The position numbers were made by a program, and so were the translations under genes. From Pandoraea pulmonicola (GTDB taxonomy: Bacteria > Pseudomonadota > Gammaproteobacteria > Burkholderiales > Burkholderiaceae): a stretch of 64,000 nt of DNA. Position 1 is the first letter of the stretch, and every line of letters begins with the position of its first letter. The stretch covers positions 3,100,001 through 3,164,000 of the forward strand of contig NZ_CP010310.2 in the NCBI RefSeq assembly GCF_000815105.2, read 5' to 3'. Shown here piece after piece: positions 43,486 to 51,168 of this stretch. The notes beneath the pieces were generated by a model that made no database searches, was not told where the DNA came from, and saw only the letters and a list, made by a program, of their open reading frames with translations.

Positions 43486-44421
43486 TCAGACCGGCGGCGC
43501 CAGCGCCGGCAGCAGCAACACCGGACGGCCCGCGTGACGGGCCGTATCCTCGGCCACGCTGCCCAGCGTGAAGCGCCGGAAGCCACGCCGACCGTGCGTG
43601 CCGAGCACGATCACGTCGGCGTCGGCATCCTTGCCGGCAGCGATGATCTGATCCGCCACCCCCTCGCCTATGGGCTGAATCTCCCGCATCTCGACCTCGC
43701 CGGGCACTCCGGCCTCGTGCATCCTGCGAGTCGCCCAGATCCGCACCTGCTCGCCCACGGCGCGTACCGCGTCGAGCAGCGGTTGGGGGTCGAAGCCGGC
43801 AAGAAACGGGCCCGGCATGTCGAGCACGTGCACCACGCGCAACGATGCCGTATGCGTGCGCGCGAGCGCCAGCGCATATTCGAACGCGCGGCGCGCCGTC
43901 TCGCTGTCGTCCAGCGCGACGAGTACTCGCTCGTAGTGCCCGCCCGAGTCCAGCGGCTCGTGCGGACGCGCTTCGCCCGCGACCAGCATCACCGGCACCT
44001 GGGCACTGCGCAGGATCTGTTCCGCGACGCTGCCGAGCATGGCGCGACGCACGCCGCTGCGCCCGTGCGTGCCGACGACGATGATGTCGGCCGCCCACTC
44101 GTTGGCCTCGCGCGTCATCGTCTCGGGCACCGTCTCGCCGGTCGTGCGCAGGTCGAGCAGATGCGCCTCGGCGTCGATGCCCTCCTCACGCAGATACAGC
44201 ACGGCGCGTGCCAGATGCTCCTCGCCTTCGGTCTGCATGTCTCGACGCACCTGTTCGAGATCGATCAGCTTGCCGAATGCGGACGTGAGCAGATTGACCG
44301 GGTCTTCCACCGTATGAATGACGCGTATCGTGTCGCCGCTGCGGGCAAAGGCAGCGGCCCCGCGCAGCGCGCGGCGTGACGACTCGCTTCCGTCGGTCGC
44401 CAGGAGAATGCGTTTGGACAT
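43486..44421 (-). CDS. universal stress protein with two tandem USP domains
   Basis: 311 residues. Both halves carry the ATP-binding signature G-x2-G-x9-G-S: VVGTHGRSGVRRAMLGSVAEQILRSAQVPVMLV (first) and VLGTHGRRGFRRFTLGSVAEDTARHAGRPVLLL (second). This resembles the UspE-type tandem proteins induced by starvation, heat or respiratory stress. Cytoplasmic. Three 20-21 bp repeats lie 60-122 bases upstream of its start codon, a likely regulatory array. Confidence 0.92.
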   Translation of the reverse strand: MSKRILLATDGSESSRRALRGAAAFARSGDTIRVIHTVEDPVNLLTSAFGKLIDLEQVRRDMQTEGEEHLARAVLYLREEGIDAEAHLLDLRTTGETVPETMTREANEWAADIIVVGTHGRSGVRRAMLGSVAEQILRSAQVPVMLVAGEARPHEPLDSGGHYERVLVALDDSETARRAFEYALALARTHTASLRVVHVLDMPGPFLAGFDPQPLLDAVRAVGEQVRIWATRRMHEAGVPGEVEMREIQPIGEGVADQIIAAGKDADADVIVLGTHGRRGFRRFTLGSVAEDTARHAGRPVLLLPALAPPV

Positions 44422-44480
44422 GAGCAGCCTCGCATTGGAAATGACGGGAAGTGTCGGGCGGTCGCAGCGTTCCGAGGACC

Positions 44481-44542
44481 GGACTCACATAGGAGTCCCC
44501 CGGACCCACGCAGGAGTCGCTGGACCCACACAGGAGTCCGCT
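44481..44542. repeat. three 20-21 bp direct repeats upstream of the USP gene
   Basis: Units begin at 44481, 44502 and 44522 with the consensus GGACNCACNNAGGAGTC; a partial fourth starts at 44543. The first unit is itself a dyad, GGACTC-N6-GAGTCC. The spacing of about two helical turns puts all copies on one DNA face, as expected for co-operative protein binding. Confidence 0.75.
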
Positions 44543-44649
44543 GAACCGCACCGCACAGTTCCCACTATACCGCTCGATGGGCGACCAAAACCAGTTCGAG
44601 CGGATCGCTGCTCCCCGCATGCAAACGTTGTTTGATGCAACGCAAACGA

Positions 44650-44675
44650 CACAGGCCCGACATGGCGGGCCTGTG
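44650..44675 (-). terminator. terminator of the aldo/keto reductase gene
   Basis: A 10-bp perfect stem, CACAGGCCCG with CGGGCCTGTG, and a 6-nt loop, 24 nt downstream of the reductase stop on the minus strand. A partly T-rich tail (TCGTTTGCGTT) follows. Confidence 0.6.
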
Positions 44676-44698
44676 AACCGATTTCGCCCGCGGTGGGC

Positions 44699-45694
44699 TC
44701 AGCGCGCCGCGTCTCCCCAGCGGTAGGCGTGCGACGCCTCGTCGAGCTTGGCTTTCAGCTCGGCATCGAGCGTGTAGTCGATGGTGCCGAGCGTCTCGGT
44801 CAGTTGCTCGACGCGACTCGCGCCGATGATCGCCGACGTCACCACCGGGTTGGCGAGCACCCAGGCAAGCGAGAGGCGTGTGAGCGACTCGCCCGCTTCG
44901 CCGGCAATGCCCTTGAGCGCCTCGATGGTCTCGAATTCGCGCTCGTGCCAGTAACGCTGCTGGTACATCGCGCCGGCCTTGCCGACCGTCGCCGTGAAGC
45001 GCCCTTCGCTTGGCGCGGCATCGTGGCGGTACTTGCCCGTGAGCAGACCGCCGGCGAGCGGGTTATAGGGGATCACCGCCAGTCCCTCCTCGCTCGCGAG
45101 CGGCAGGAGCTCGCGTTCGATCTGACGGAACAGCAGGTTGTAGCGCGGCTGCACCGACACGAAGCGAGCCACGCGCAGCACGTCCGCGCGGCCCAGCGCC
45201 CGCGCCAGCCGATAGGCGAGATAGTTGGACACGCCGATGTAGCGCGCCTTGCCCGACTTCACGATCGTGTCGAGCGCTTCGAGCGTTTCGTCGATCGGAG
45301 TGTCGGTGTCGTCCGAATGCAGTTGATAAAGATCGACGTAGTCCGTGCCCAGTCGTTGCAGCGAGGCGTCGATGGCGTCGAGCAGATGCTTGCGCGACGC
45401 GCCCTTGTCCCACGGCGACGGCCCCATCTGGCCACATGCCTTGGTCGCCACGATGAAGCGGTCGCGCCGCCCCTTGAGCCATCGCCCGACGATTTCCTCG
45501 GTGCGGCCGGCGAGCGAAGTGTCGCTGCCCAGTGGATAGACATCGGCGATGTCGATGAAATTGACGCCCGCGTCGGTCGCGCGGTCGATGATGTCGTGGC
45601 TGGCGGCTTCCTCGGTTTGCAAACCGAAGGTCATCGTTCCCAGGCACAGACGGGATACGGTCAGGCCGGTGCGGCCGAATTTCGTGTATTGCAC
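44699..45694 (-). CDS. aldo/keto reductase
   Basis: 331 residues from GTG 45694, preceded by GGGAG; the longer frame to 45793 has no such support. TIM-barrel AKR with catalytic tetrad: Asp and Tyr in FIDIADVYPLG, Lys in IVATKACG, His in YQLHSDD. NADPH contacts are seen in GVSNYLAYRLARAL, SVQPRYNLLFRQIE and SAIIGASRVEQL. It resembles YajO/YhdN-like reductases. Substrate unknown. Confidence 0.9.
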   Translation of the reverse strand: MQYTKFGRTGLTVSRLCLGTMTFGLQTEEAASHDIIDRATDAGVNFIDIADVYPLGSDTSLAGRTEEIVGRWLKGRRDRFIVATKACGQMGPSPWDKGASRKHLLDAIDASLQRLGTDYVDLYQLHSDDTDTPIDETLEALDTIVKSGKARYIGVSNYLAYRLARALGRADVLRVARFVSVQPRYNLLFRQIERELLPLASEEGLAVIPYNPLAGGLLTGKYRHDAAPSEGRFTATVGKAGAMYQQRYWHEREFETIEALKGIAGEAGESLTRLSLAWVLANPVVTSAIIGASRVEQLTETLGTIDYTLDAELKAKLDEASHAYRWGDAAR

Positions 45695-45823
45695 GGTAAC
45701 TCCCGGAAGGTTCGGTTCAGGCGATGAAGGCGATATAAGCGATACAGGCGGTGACGCGAAACGGCGCTGCCCGCTCGCGCGGGCAAGACGCACAGTATGC
45801 GCGATTCCGGGAAATCGCGTGCA

Positions 45824-45856
45824 GGGCCGGCGCGCATTCCGAAAGTGCGCCGGCCC
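45824..45856 (-). terminator. GC-rich hairpin after bcsG
   Basis: A 10-bp perfect stem GGGCCGGCGC (45824-45833) with GCGCCGGCCC (45847-45856), 19 nt beyond the bcsG stop. No U-run; probable end of the cellulose operon. Confidence 0.5.
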
Positions 45857-45875
45857 CGTTCCACCTATTCGAGGT

Positions 45876-47510
45876 CTATTCGAGCGACTTCAGATCGAGC
45901 CAGACGCCGTCCGCGCCGCGAATGAGCATCTTGCCGGCGTACTTCATGACGGTGGTCTGCTCGTTGGCCGATACGAAGGCCGTCCGAGGCAAGTCGTTCG
46001 CGTACGACGCGAGCGTCGGCGTGCCCGCAAACGGGTTGTTGGCCACCAGATGCGATACCAGCGTCATCAGCGCCAGATAGCTCGTGGGCGTGGAGATGGT
46101 CACGGGCGACGCATGGCCAGCCGTGGCGCCATCGCCGAAGCCGACCAGTTTCACGCCTACCGGCACATCGGTAATCTCGGGCAGCGGAATCTCGCGCATG
46201 CCCGAGATCTGCAGCTTGCTGCCGCGCAGCGCCGCGCCGTGCTCGGGCACGAAGACGACGACCGCCTTGCGCCCCGAACTGGCGATCGTGTCGATGAACC
46301 GGCCGAAGTCGTCCAGCATGGCCTTCGCCCGCAGCGGATAGCTCTGCGCGCTCGAGAGCTTCGAGCCGTCGAGACGGTTGCCGTCGTGCAGCGAGATCGT
46401 GTTGTAGTAGAGAGCCACACGCTTGTCGGGCTGGCTCAGACGTTGCTTCCACCACAACTGCAACACGTCGCCGTCCGAGCGGATCGGCGTTTCGTCGAAC
46501 GCGCGCATCGACACGCGCGCGTGCGTGTTGTCGAACGGCGTGACGCCCGGCACGTTGAAGTTGTCCTTCACCTCCTGCATGAAGTTGTCGAAATGCCCGT
46601 CGTGGTTCATGGCGAGCGACGGCGTGAACCCCAATTGCTTCAGATTGCTCATGACGTAGCACTGCGGGCCCGCCGGATCGTACAGCGCCTTGTGCGTGGG
46701 TTCGCCACAGGCCGCGCGCAGCACCCGAATGGCCGCCGGACCACTGTAGCTTGCCGCCGAGTTGAAGTTCCTGAACACGAAGTCGAAGCGCGAGAGCAAC
46801 GGTTGATTGGCCAGATCATCGACGTCCAGATCGTCCTGCGAGAGCGAACAGATGTGCAGGAAGATAATGTCGAAGTCGGGCCCGGCGCCGACCTGCGCAG
46901 GCATCGCGACCGAGCGCGGGAGTTCCCGCGTGTAAAAACCGTCGAGCGCCGCGTTGGGGTTGGCCGCCAATGGCACGTCGCCGTCCCCGACGACGAACTC
47001 GTTGCCGCCAGTCACAGCGCCGCCGGCACCGGCACTCGCATCGGCAGCGTTGCCCGGCGCGATGCCCTGGGCCGCCACCACCGGCGAGACCGCAACGAGC
47101 GCGTCGACGCGCAGCACGATCGGGACGAGCAGCACGGCGAGCAGCACGAACGTCGTCACGCGCACCCAGCGATTCACGATCCAGTACGCGAGCACGAGAA
47201 TGGCAAGCAGCAACCAGTCCTTCGCCGGCAGGAATCGGCCGATCAGCTCAATGAGGTAGGAGAAGCGGAATTGCATGAGCGCCGGCAGTTGTTCGATGAC
47301 GCGCTCGAATGGCGGCAGGTTCGAATCGTAGTAGAGCAGCGCGACACCCGCCGGGATGGCGATCACCTGCCGTGCGACGCGCAGCCAGCGCGCTCGCAAC
47401 CGGATCGAGAGCAGCACCGCGAAAATGAAGTTCAGCACCACGTGAAAGCTGATGAAGCCCGCCCACAGCAACACCAGCTTCAGGATGAAATAGAGGTTCC
47501 AGATGCCCAT
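45876..47510 (-). CDS. bcsG: cellulose phosphoethanolamine transferase BcsG
   Basis: 544 residues. Four to five N-terminal membrane helices (1-140), then a periplasmic alkaline-phosphatase-fold domain. Key positions line up with E. coli BcsG: Cys221 in HICSLSQDD (Cys243), the nucleophile Ser256 in SYSGPAA, exactly 35 residues later as Ser278 is, and Glu423-His424 in VPEHGAAL (Glu442-His443). It transfers phosphoethanolamine from lipid to nascent cellulose. Last gene of the operon, 106 nt after bcsA. No bcsE is seen, and no recognisable bcsF. Confidence 0.93.
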   Translation of the reverse strand: MGIWNLYFILKLVLLWAGFISFHVVLNFIFAVLLSIRLRARWLRVARQVIAIPAGVALLYYDSNLPPFERVIEQLPALMQFRFSYLIELIGRFLPAKDWLLLAILVLAYWIVNRWVRVTTFVLLAVLLVPIVLRVDALVAVSPVVAAQGIAPGNAADASAGAGGAVTGGNEFVVGDGDVPLAANPNAALDGFYTRELPRSVAMPAQVGAGPDFDIIFLHICSLSQDDLDVDDLANQPLLSRFDFVFRNFNSAASYSGPAAIRVLRAACGEPTHKALYDPAGPQCYVMSNLKQLGFTPSLAMNHDGHFDNFMQEVKDNFNVPGVTPFDNTHARVSMRAFDETPIRSDGDVLQLWWKQRLSQPDKRVALYYNTISLHDGNRLDGSKLSSAQSYPLRAKAMLDDFGRFIDTIASSGRKAVVVFVPEHGAALRGSKLQISGMREIPLPEITDVPVGVKLVGFGDGATAGHASPVTISTPTSYLALMTLVSHLVANNPFAGTPTLASYANDLPRTAFVSANEQTTVMKYAGKMLIRGADGVWLDLKSLE

Positions 47511-47616
47511 CGTTCGGTTCCCTTGGTACCGGTCGCGTCCGGCTTACGTGTTGCTGTGTTCCGTCCCATCCAGGCTGCCCAATACCAGCCATGCAGCGCT
47601 TTGCGCTCCGATCCGT

Positions 47617-50280
47617 TCACCTCTGCGCCTGACGCGCCCCACGCAAGCGGCTCTGCCAGCGCGCCACCAGCTTGCCGAGCAGATAGTTCGCCAGGACCTG
47701 ATAACCGCGCAGCCCCATGGCCAGCATGTCGAACAACGCCTTGATCGGCTCGTCGCGCGCGCGCTCGGCGTCCCAGTCGCGCCACGCATCGGCACGGCCG
47801 AACGTGAACTGCACGAGATGCTTGTCCTGCTCCGCGGTGAGCGGCCTGAACGCCAGATACACTTCCTGCGCCCGCGCACCGACCACGCTCACGGGAAAGC
47901 CGTACTCGCTTCCGCCGCGCGCGAGCGCCACATGCGCTTCGGTGCCCGGCGTCAGTTCAACGCTCACCGGCAGGTGCAACGCCAGACCGCCGCCCGAGAA
48001 GTCGCGCGTGTGGCACGCGAGCGTGCGCCCGTCGGGCAGATACAGCGTGGCGGGCATGCGCACCGACACGCGGTGCGTGCGGCGCACCTGCCGGACCTCG
48101 GTCGCCACGGCCACCGCCGAGCCCAGCACCGACAGGTTGAATGCCACCCACGCCAGATTGAATGCCAGCGCACCGCCCTCGTGCGCCGGTCCGTAGAAGA
48201 AGCGCAGTATTCCCGCGAGGAAACCAGCCACGTTGAAGCCCAGCAGCACCAGGTACGGCTTCGAGATGCTCCAGTCGAAGAAGCTCTGCTCGATGAGCCC
48301 GCCCTTGGTCGTCACGTTGAACTTGCCGTAGCGCGGGTTGACGAACGCCACCGTCGTGGGCAGCGCCACATACCAGGCAAGCACTGCCTCGTATACGTCG
48401 GACCAGAACGAATGGCGATACTTGCCCTGGATGCGCGAGTTCGCAATGTTGGCGTGCGCGATGTGCGGCAGCACGTACGCGCAGATGCTCAACGCCGCGG
48501 CCTGCACGATATGCAGACCGAAGAACAGGTAGCAGATGGGGGCGAGCAGGAAGACGATGCGCGGAATGCCGTAGAAGAAATGCAGCATGCCGTTCGCGTA
48601 GCAGATGCGCTGACCGAACGTCAGGCCGCGGCCGAAGAGCGGATTGTCGATGCGGAAGATCTGCGCCATGCCGCGTGCCCAGCGAATGCGCTGCCCCACG
48701 TGGCTCGACAGCGATTCGGTGGCGAGTCCCGCCGCCTGCACGACCTTGAGGTAGACGGTATTCCAGCCGCGACGGTGCAACTTGAGCGCCGTGTGCGCAT
48801 CTTCGGTAACGGTCTCGATGGCCACTCCACCGATTTCGTCGAGCGCCGCGCGGCGCAGCACCGCGCACGAACCGCAGAAGAACGAGGCGTTCCAGAAGTC
48901 GTTGCCGTCCTGCACGATGCCGTAGAACAGGCGTCCCTCGTTGGGCACCGCGCCGCGTGTGGCGAGGTTGCGCTCGAACGGATCGTCGGAGAAGAAGTGG
49001 TGCGGCGTCTGCACGATCGAGCAGCGCGGATCCTTGAGGAACGCACCCATCGTCGTCTGCAGGAACGAGCGCACGGGGATGTGATCGCAATCGAAGATCG
49101 CCACGAACTCGCCCTGCGTCTTGCCTAGCGCATGGTTGATGTTGCCCGCCTTGGCGTGGCGATTGTCGGGACGCGTCAGGTAATGCACCCCGGCGAGCGC
49201 GGCGAATTCGCGCATCGCCTCCCGGCACCCGTCGTCGAGCAGGTAGATGTTGAGCTTCTCGGGCGGCCAGTCGATCCCGCACGCGGCATAGACCGTGGGA
49301 CGCACCACGTCCAGTCCCTCGTTATAGGTCGGAATGTACACATCGACGCTCGGCCACTCGCGGGCGTCCGGCGGCAGCGGCGTGATGCGTCGCTGCAGCG
49401 GCCACACGGTCTGGATGTAGCCGAAGAGCAGAATCAACCACGTGTACATCTCGGCGCCGACGAGCAGGTAGCCGACGAGCGCCTCGGGCAGCGTGTCGAA
49501 CGAGAGCGACTGGGTGAGACGCCACCATACGTAGCGGATCGTGGAGATCAGCGACAGGCCGATCAGCACGAGCACGGAGTACTGGCTGTCGAGCCGGCGG
49601 AACACCAGCGCGAGCGTCAGCGTGCAGATCGAGAACAGCAGTTGGTCGAATGGTGTGAATGGCGTGGTCACGATCCAGAACACACCGACCAGTCCGAGCA
49701 GTGCCACGACGGTCGAGGTGAGGCGCCAATGCATCACGTGCTCGAGCCGCCTGTCGAAGCGATGCGCGAGCTCGGCCGGCGTATCGGGTGGGATGCCGAA
49801 GAGCGTCTGCACGAGCCACTGACGTACACGCTCGTTGTACTCCCGAAACGCCAGCCATGCGACATACGGCGGGAACGATGGGCGCTGGTCGGCAGTGCGC
49901 CAGAAGAGTGCCCGCACCATCTGCCAGAAACCGGCATCGGCCGGTACGCCGAGACGGTGCGTCGCTCGCTCGTTGATCCATGCGAAGGCCCGGCCCACAG
50001 GGTCCGGACGGCCGCTGCGCGCGGGCTGGAAGAACAGGCGCAACCACCACTCGCGCCACATGTCGAACTGGCGCACGTCGAGGCGCATGGCAAGACGCGC
50101 CAACACGTGGTTCCCGGTCTGCCGCATCCATAGTTGATGCCGCGGCGAACGCAAGGTCGCGGCCAGTACCCACTGCACGACCCCTGGGGCACGGCCGTCC
50201 GGGCGCGGCGGCACGCGCAGACGCAACGCCAGAAGCGCCTGGCCCAGCCGGTACAGGGAACGCAGCGCGTCGCCGATCAT
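47617..50280 (-). CDS. bcsA: cellulose synthase catalytic subunit BcsA
   Basis: 887 residues from ATG 50280. GT2 glycosyltransferase with UDP-glucose and acceptor motifs: LLDDG (349-351), FDCDH (397-399), TED (about 492-494) and QRIRW (530-534). About eight membrane helices flank the GT domain and form the glucan channel. The C-terminal PilZ domain has RRTHR (733-737) and DFSGGG (760-765), the c-di-GMP-binding residues. An approximately 180-residue N-terminal extension precedes the first helix, longer than in minimal BcsA. Start overlaps the bcsQ stop by 4 nt. Confidence 0.96.
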   Translation of the reverse strand: MIGDALRSLYRLGQALLALRLRVPPRPDGRAPGVVQWVLAATLRSPRHQLWMRQTGNHVLARLAMRLDVRQFDMWREWWLRLFFQPARSGRPDPVGRAFAWINERATHRLGVPADAGFWQMVRALFWRTADQRPSFPPYVAWLAFREYNERVRQWLVQTLFGIPPDTPAELAHRFDRRLEHVMHWRLTSTVVALLGLVGVFWIVTTPFTPFDQLLFSICTLTLALVFRRLDSQYSVLVLIGLSLISTIRYVWWRLTQSLSFDTLPEALVGYLLVGAEMYTWLILLFGYIQTVWPLQRRITPLPPDAREWPSVDVYIPTYNEGLDVVRPTVYAACGIDWPPEKLNIYLLDDGCREAMREFAALAGVHYLTRPDNRHAKAGNINHALGKTQGEFVAIFDCDHIPVRSFLQTTMGAFLKDPRCSIVQTPHHFFSDDPFERNLATRGAVPNEGRLFYGIVQDGNDFWNASFFCGSCAVLRRAALDEIGGVAIETVTEDAHTALKLHRRGWNTVYLKVVQAAGLATESLSSHVGQRIRWARGMAQIFRIDNPLFGRGLTFGQRICYANGMLHFFYGIPRIVFLLAPICYLFFGLHIVQAAALSICAYVLPHIAHANIANSRIQGKYRHSFWSDVYEAVLAWYVALPTTVAFVNPRYGKFNVTTKGGLIEQSFFDWSISKPYLVLLGFNVAGFLAGILRFFYGPAHEGGALAFNLAWVAFNLSVLGSAVAVATEVRQVRRTHRVSVRMPATLYLPDGRTLACHTRDFSGGGLALHLPVSVELTPGTEAHVALARGGSEYGFPVSVVGARAQEVYLAFRPLTAEQDKHLVQFTFGRADAWRDWDAERARDEPIKALFDMLAMGLRGYQVLANYLLGKLVARWQSRLRGARQAQR

Positions 50281-51059
50281 GGGCGCTCCCTCCCATTGCC
50301 GCCCTCGGCATCGCTGCCGTCGCCGGGCGTCGTCGCGTGCACCAGCCACGCCGCCAACTGCGCGAAGTCGAGCGCCGCCTGCGAACCGTGCGCCGTCGCC
50401 GTGAGCGACTGCCCGCTGGCTGCCACGATGCCGAGTGCTTCGTCGCGATGGATGCGCACCGGCACGACCGCCTGCGCGCCGCGCGCCTGAATCAGATGCA
50501 GCAGGTCGTTGTTGAGCGGTGAGCCGGACGCGGCGAAATTGGGCACCATCCGCAAGTGGGCGTCGCAGGCCGCCGTCAGATCGGCCTGGGTGACGTAGCC
50601 CGTCGTCGTCACGGGCACCACGCCGAGCACCAGGTCGGCAGCGCGCAGCGCGGCCTGCGCGATCGCGTCGGGCAACCGCTGCGTGTCGATGAACACGCGC
50701 GCGCCGTCGGGCAACCCTGCGGCGTCGAGCTGGCGACGCAGGCCGCCCGCATCGTGCTGCAACCACGTCGCCATGGCTGCCAGGCTCGCCGCATTCGATC
50801 GCCCCGCCGGCAACAGCGGCACGTCGACCGACGTCTCGCGCAGCACCGTATGCCACGCGTCGGGCGGGACGCCGGGCGACAGCACGCCTCGCGCCACGGT
50901 GTCGCGCACACCAAGCAGCGACGCGATGCTGTTCTGTGCGTCGAGTTCGAGCACCACGGCGGCGTGCCCGCCGTGTGCCACCTGCGCGGCCAGGTGCGCG
51001 GTGACCGTGCTGCGCCCCGCGCCACCCGCGCTCGACACCACGGCGATGAGCGTCAGCAT
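50277..51059 (-). CDS. bcsQ: cellulose biosynthesis protein BcsQ (ParA/MinD-like)
   Basis: 260 residues from ATG 51059 with GGAGGGG upstream. MinD/ParA fold: the P-loop reads VSSAGGAGRSTVTAHLA, so the Walker A Lys is Arg and the deviant signature Lys is absent; the Walker A' Asp is in VLELDAQNS. E. coli BcsQ also lacks a canonical P-loop, so this is a family trait. It is thought to help localise the synthase complex at the pole. It overlaps the small ORF upstream by 7 nt and bcsA downstream by 4 nt. Confidence 0.88.
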   Translation of the reverse strand: MLTLIAVVSSAGGAGRSTVTAHLAAQVAHGGHAAVVLELDAQNSIASLLGVRDTVARGVLSPGVPPDAWHTVLRETSVDVPLLPAGRSNAASLAAMATWLQHDAGGLRRQLDAAGLPDGARVFIDTQRLPDAIAQAALRAADLVLGVVPVTTTGYVTQADLTAACDAHLRMVPNFAASGSPLNNDLLHLIQARGAQAVVPVRIHRDEALGIVAASGQSLTATAHGSQAALDFAQLAAWLVHATTPGDGSDAEGGNGRERP

Positions 51060-51166
51060 GTCCCCTCCCCGGCGCGTTGACGGCGCACAATTTCGACGAG
51101 GACTGCCGCGGTTGCCGCAATCGCCGAAAGCACTGGACTCTTTGAATGGTCGATGGCCGCACACAT
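51053..51166 (-). CDS. small 37-residue ORF between bcsC and bcsQ
   Basis: Starts at ATG 51166, two bases after the bcsC TGA, with GGAG nine bases upstream, and ends at 51053, overlapping the bcsQ start codon by 7 nt. It reads MCAAIDHSK, then a hydrophobic segment (SPVLSAIAATAAVLVEIV), then RRQR and a Cys-terminal tail. Layout (short hydrophobic helix followed by basic residues) recalls small Bcs membrane peptides such as BcsF, but no sequence match is claimed. The perfect fit between two genes argues for translation. Confidence 0.5.
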   Translation of the reverse strand: MCAAIDHSKSPVLSAIAATAAVLVEIVRRQRAGEGTC

Positions 51167-51168
51167 GA

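Noticed and set aside
50281..51162. Extended N-terminus of BcsA in the same frame
   Set aside because: It overlaps bcsQ entirely; the ATG at 50280 forms a standard 4-bp overlap with the bcsQ stop.
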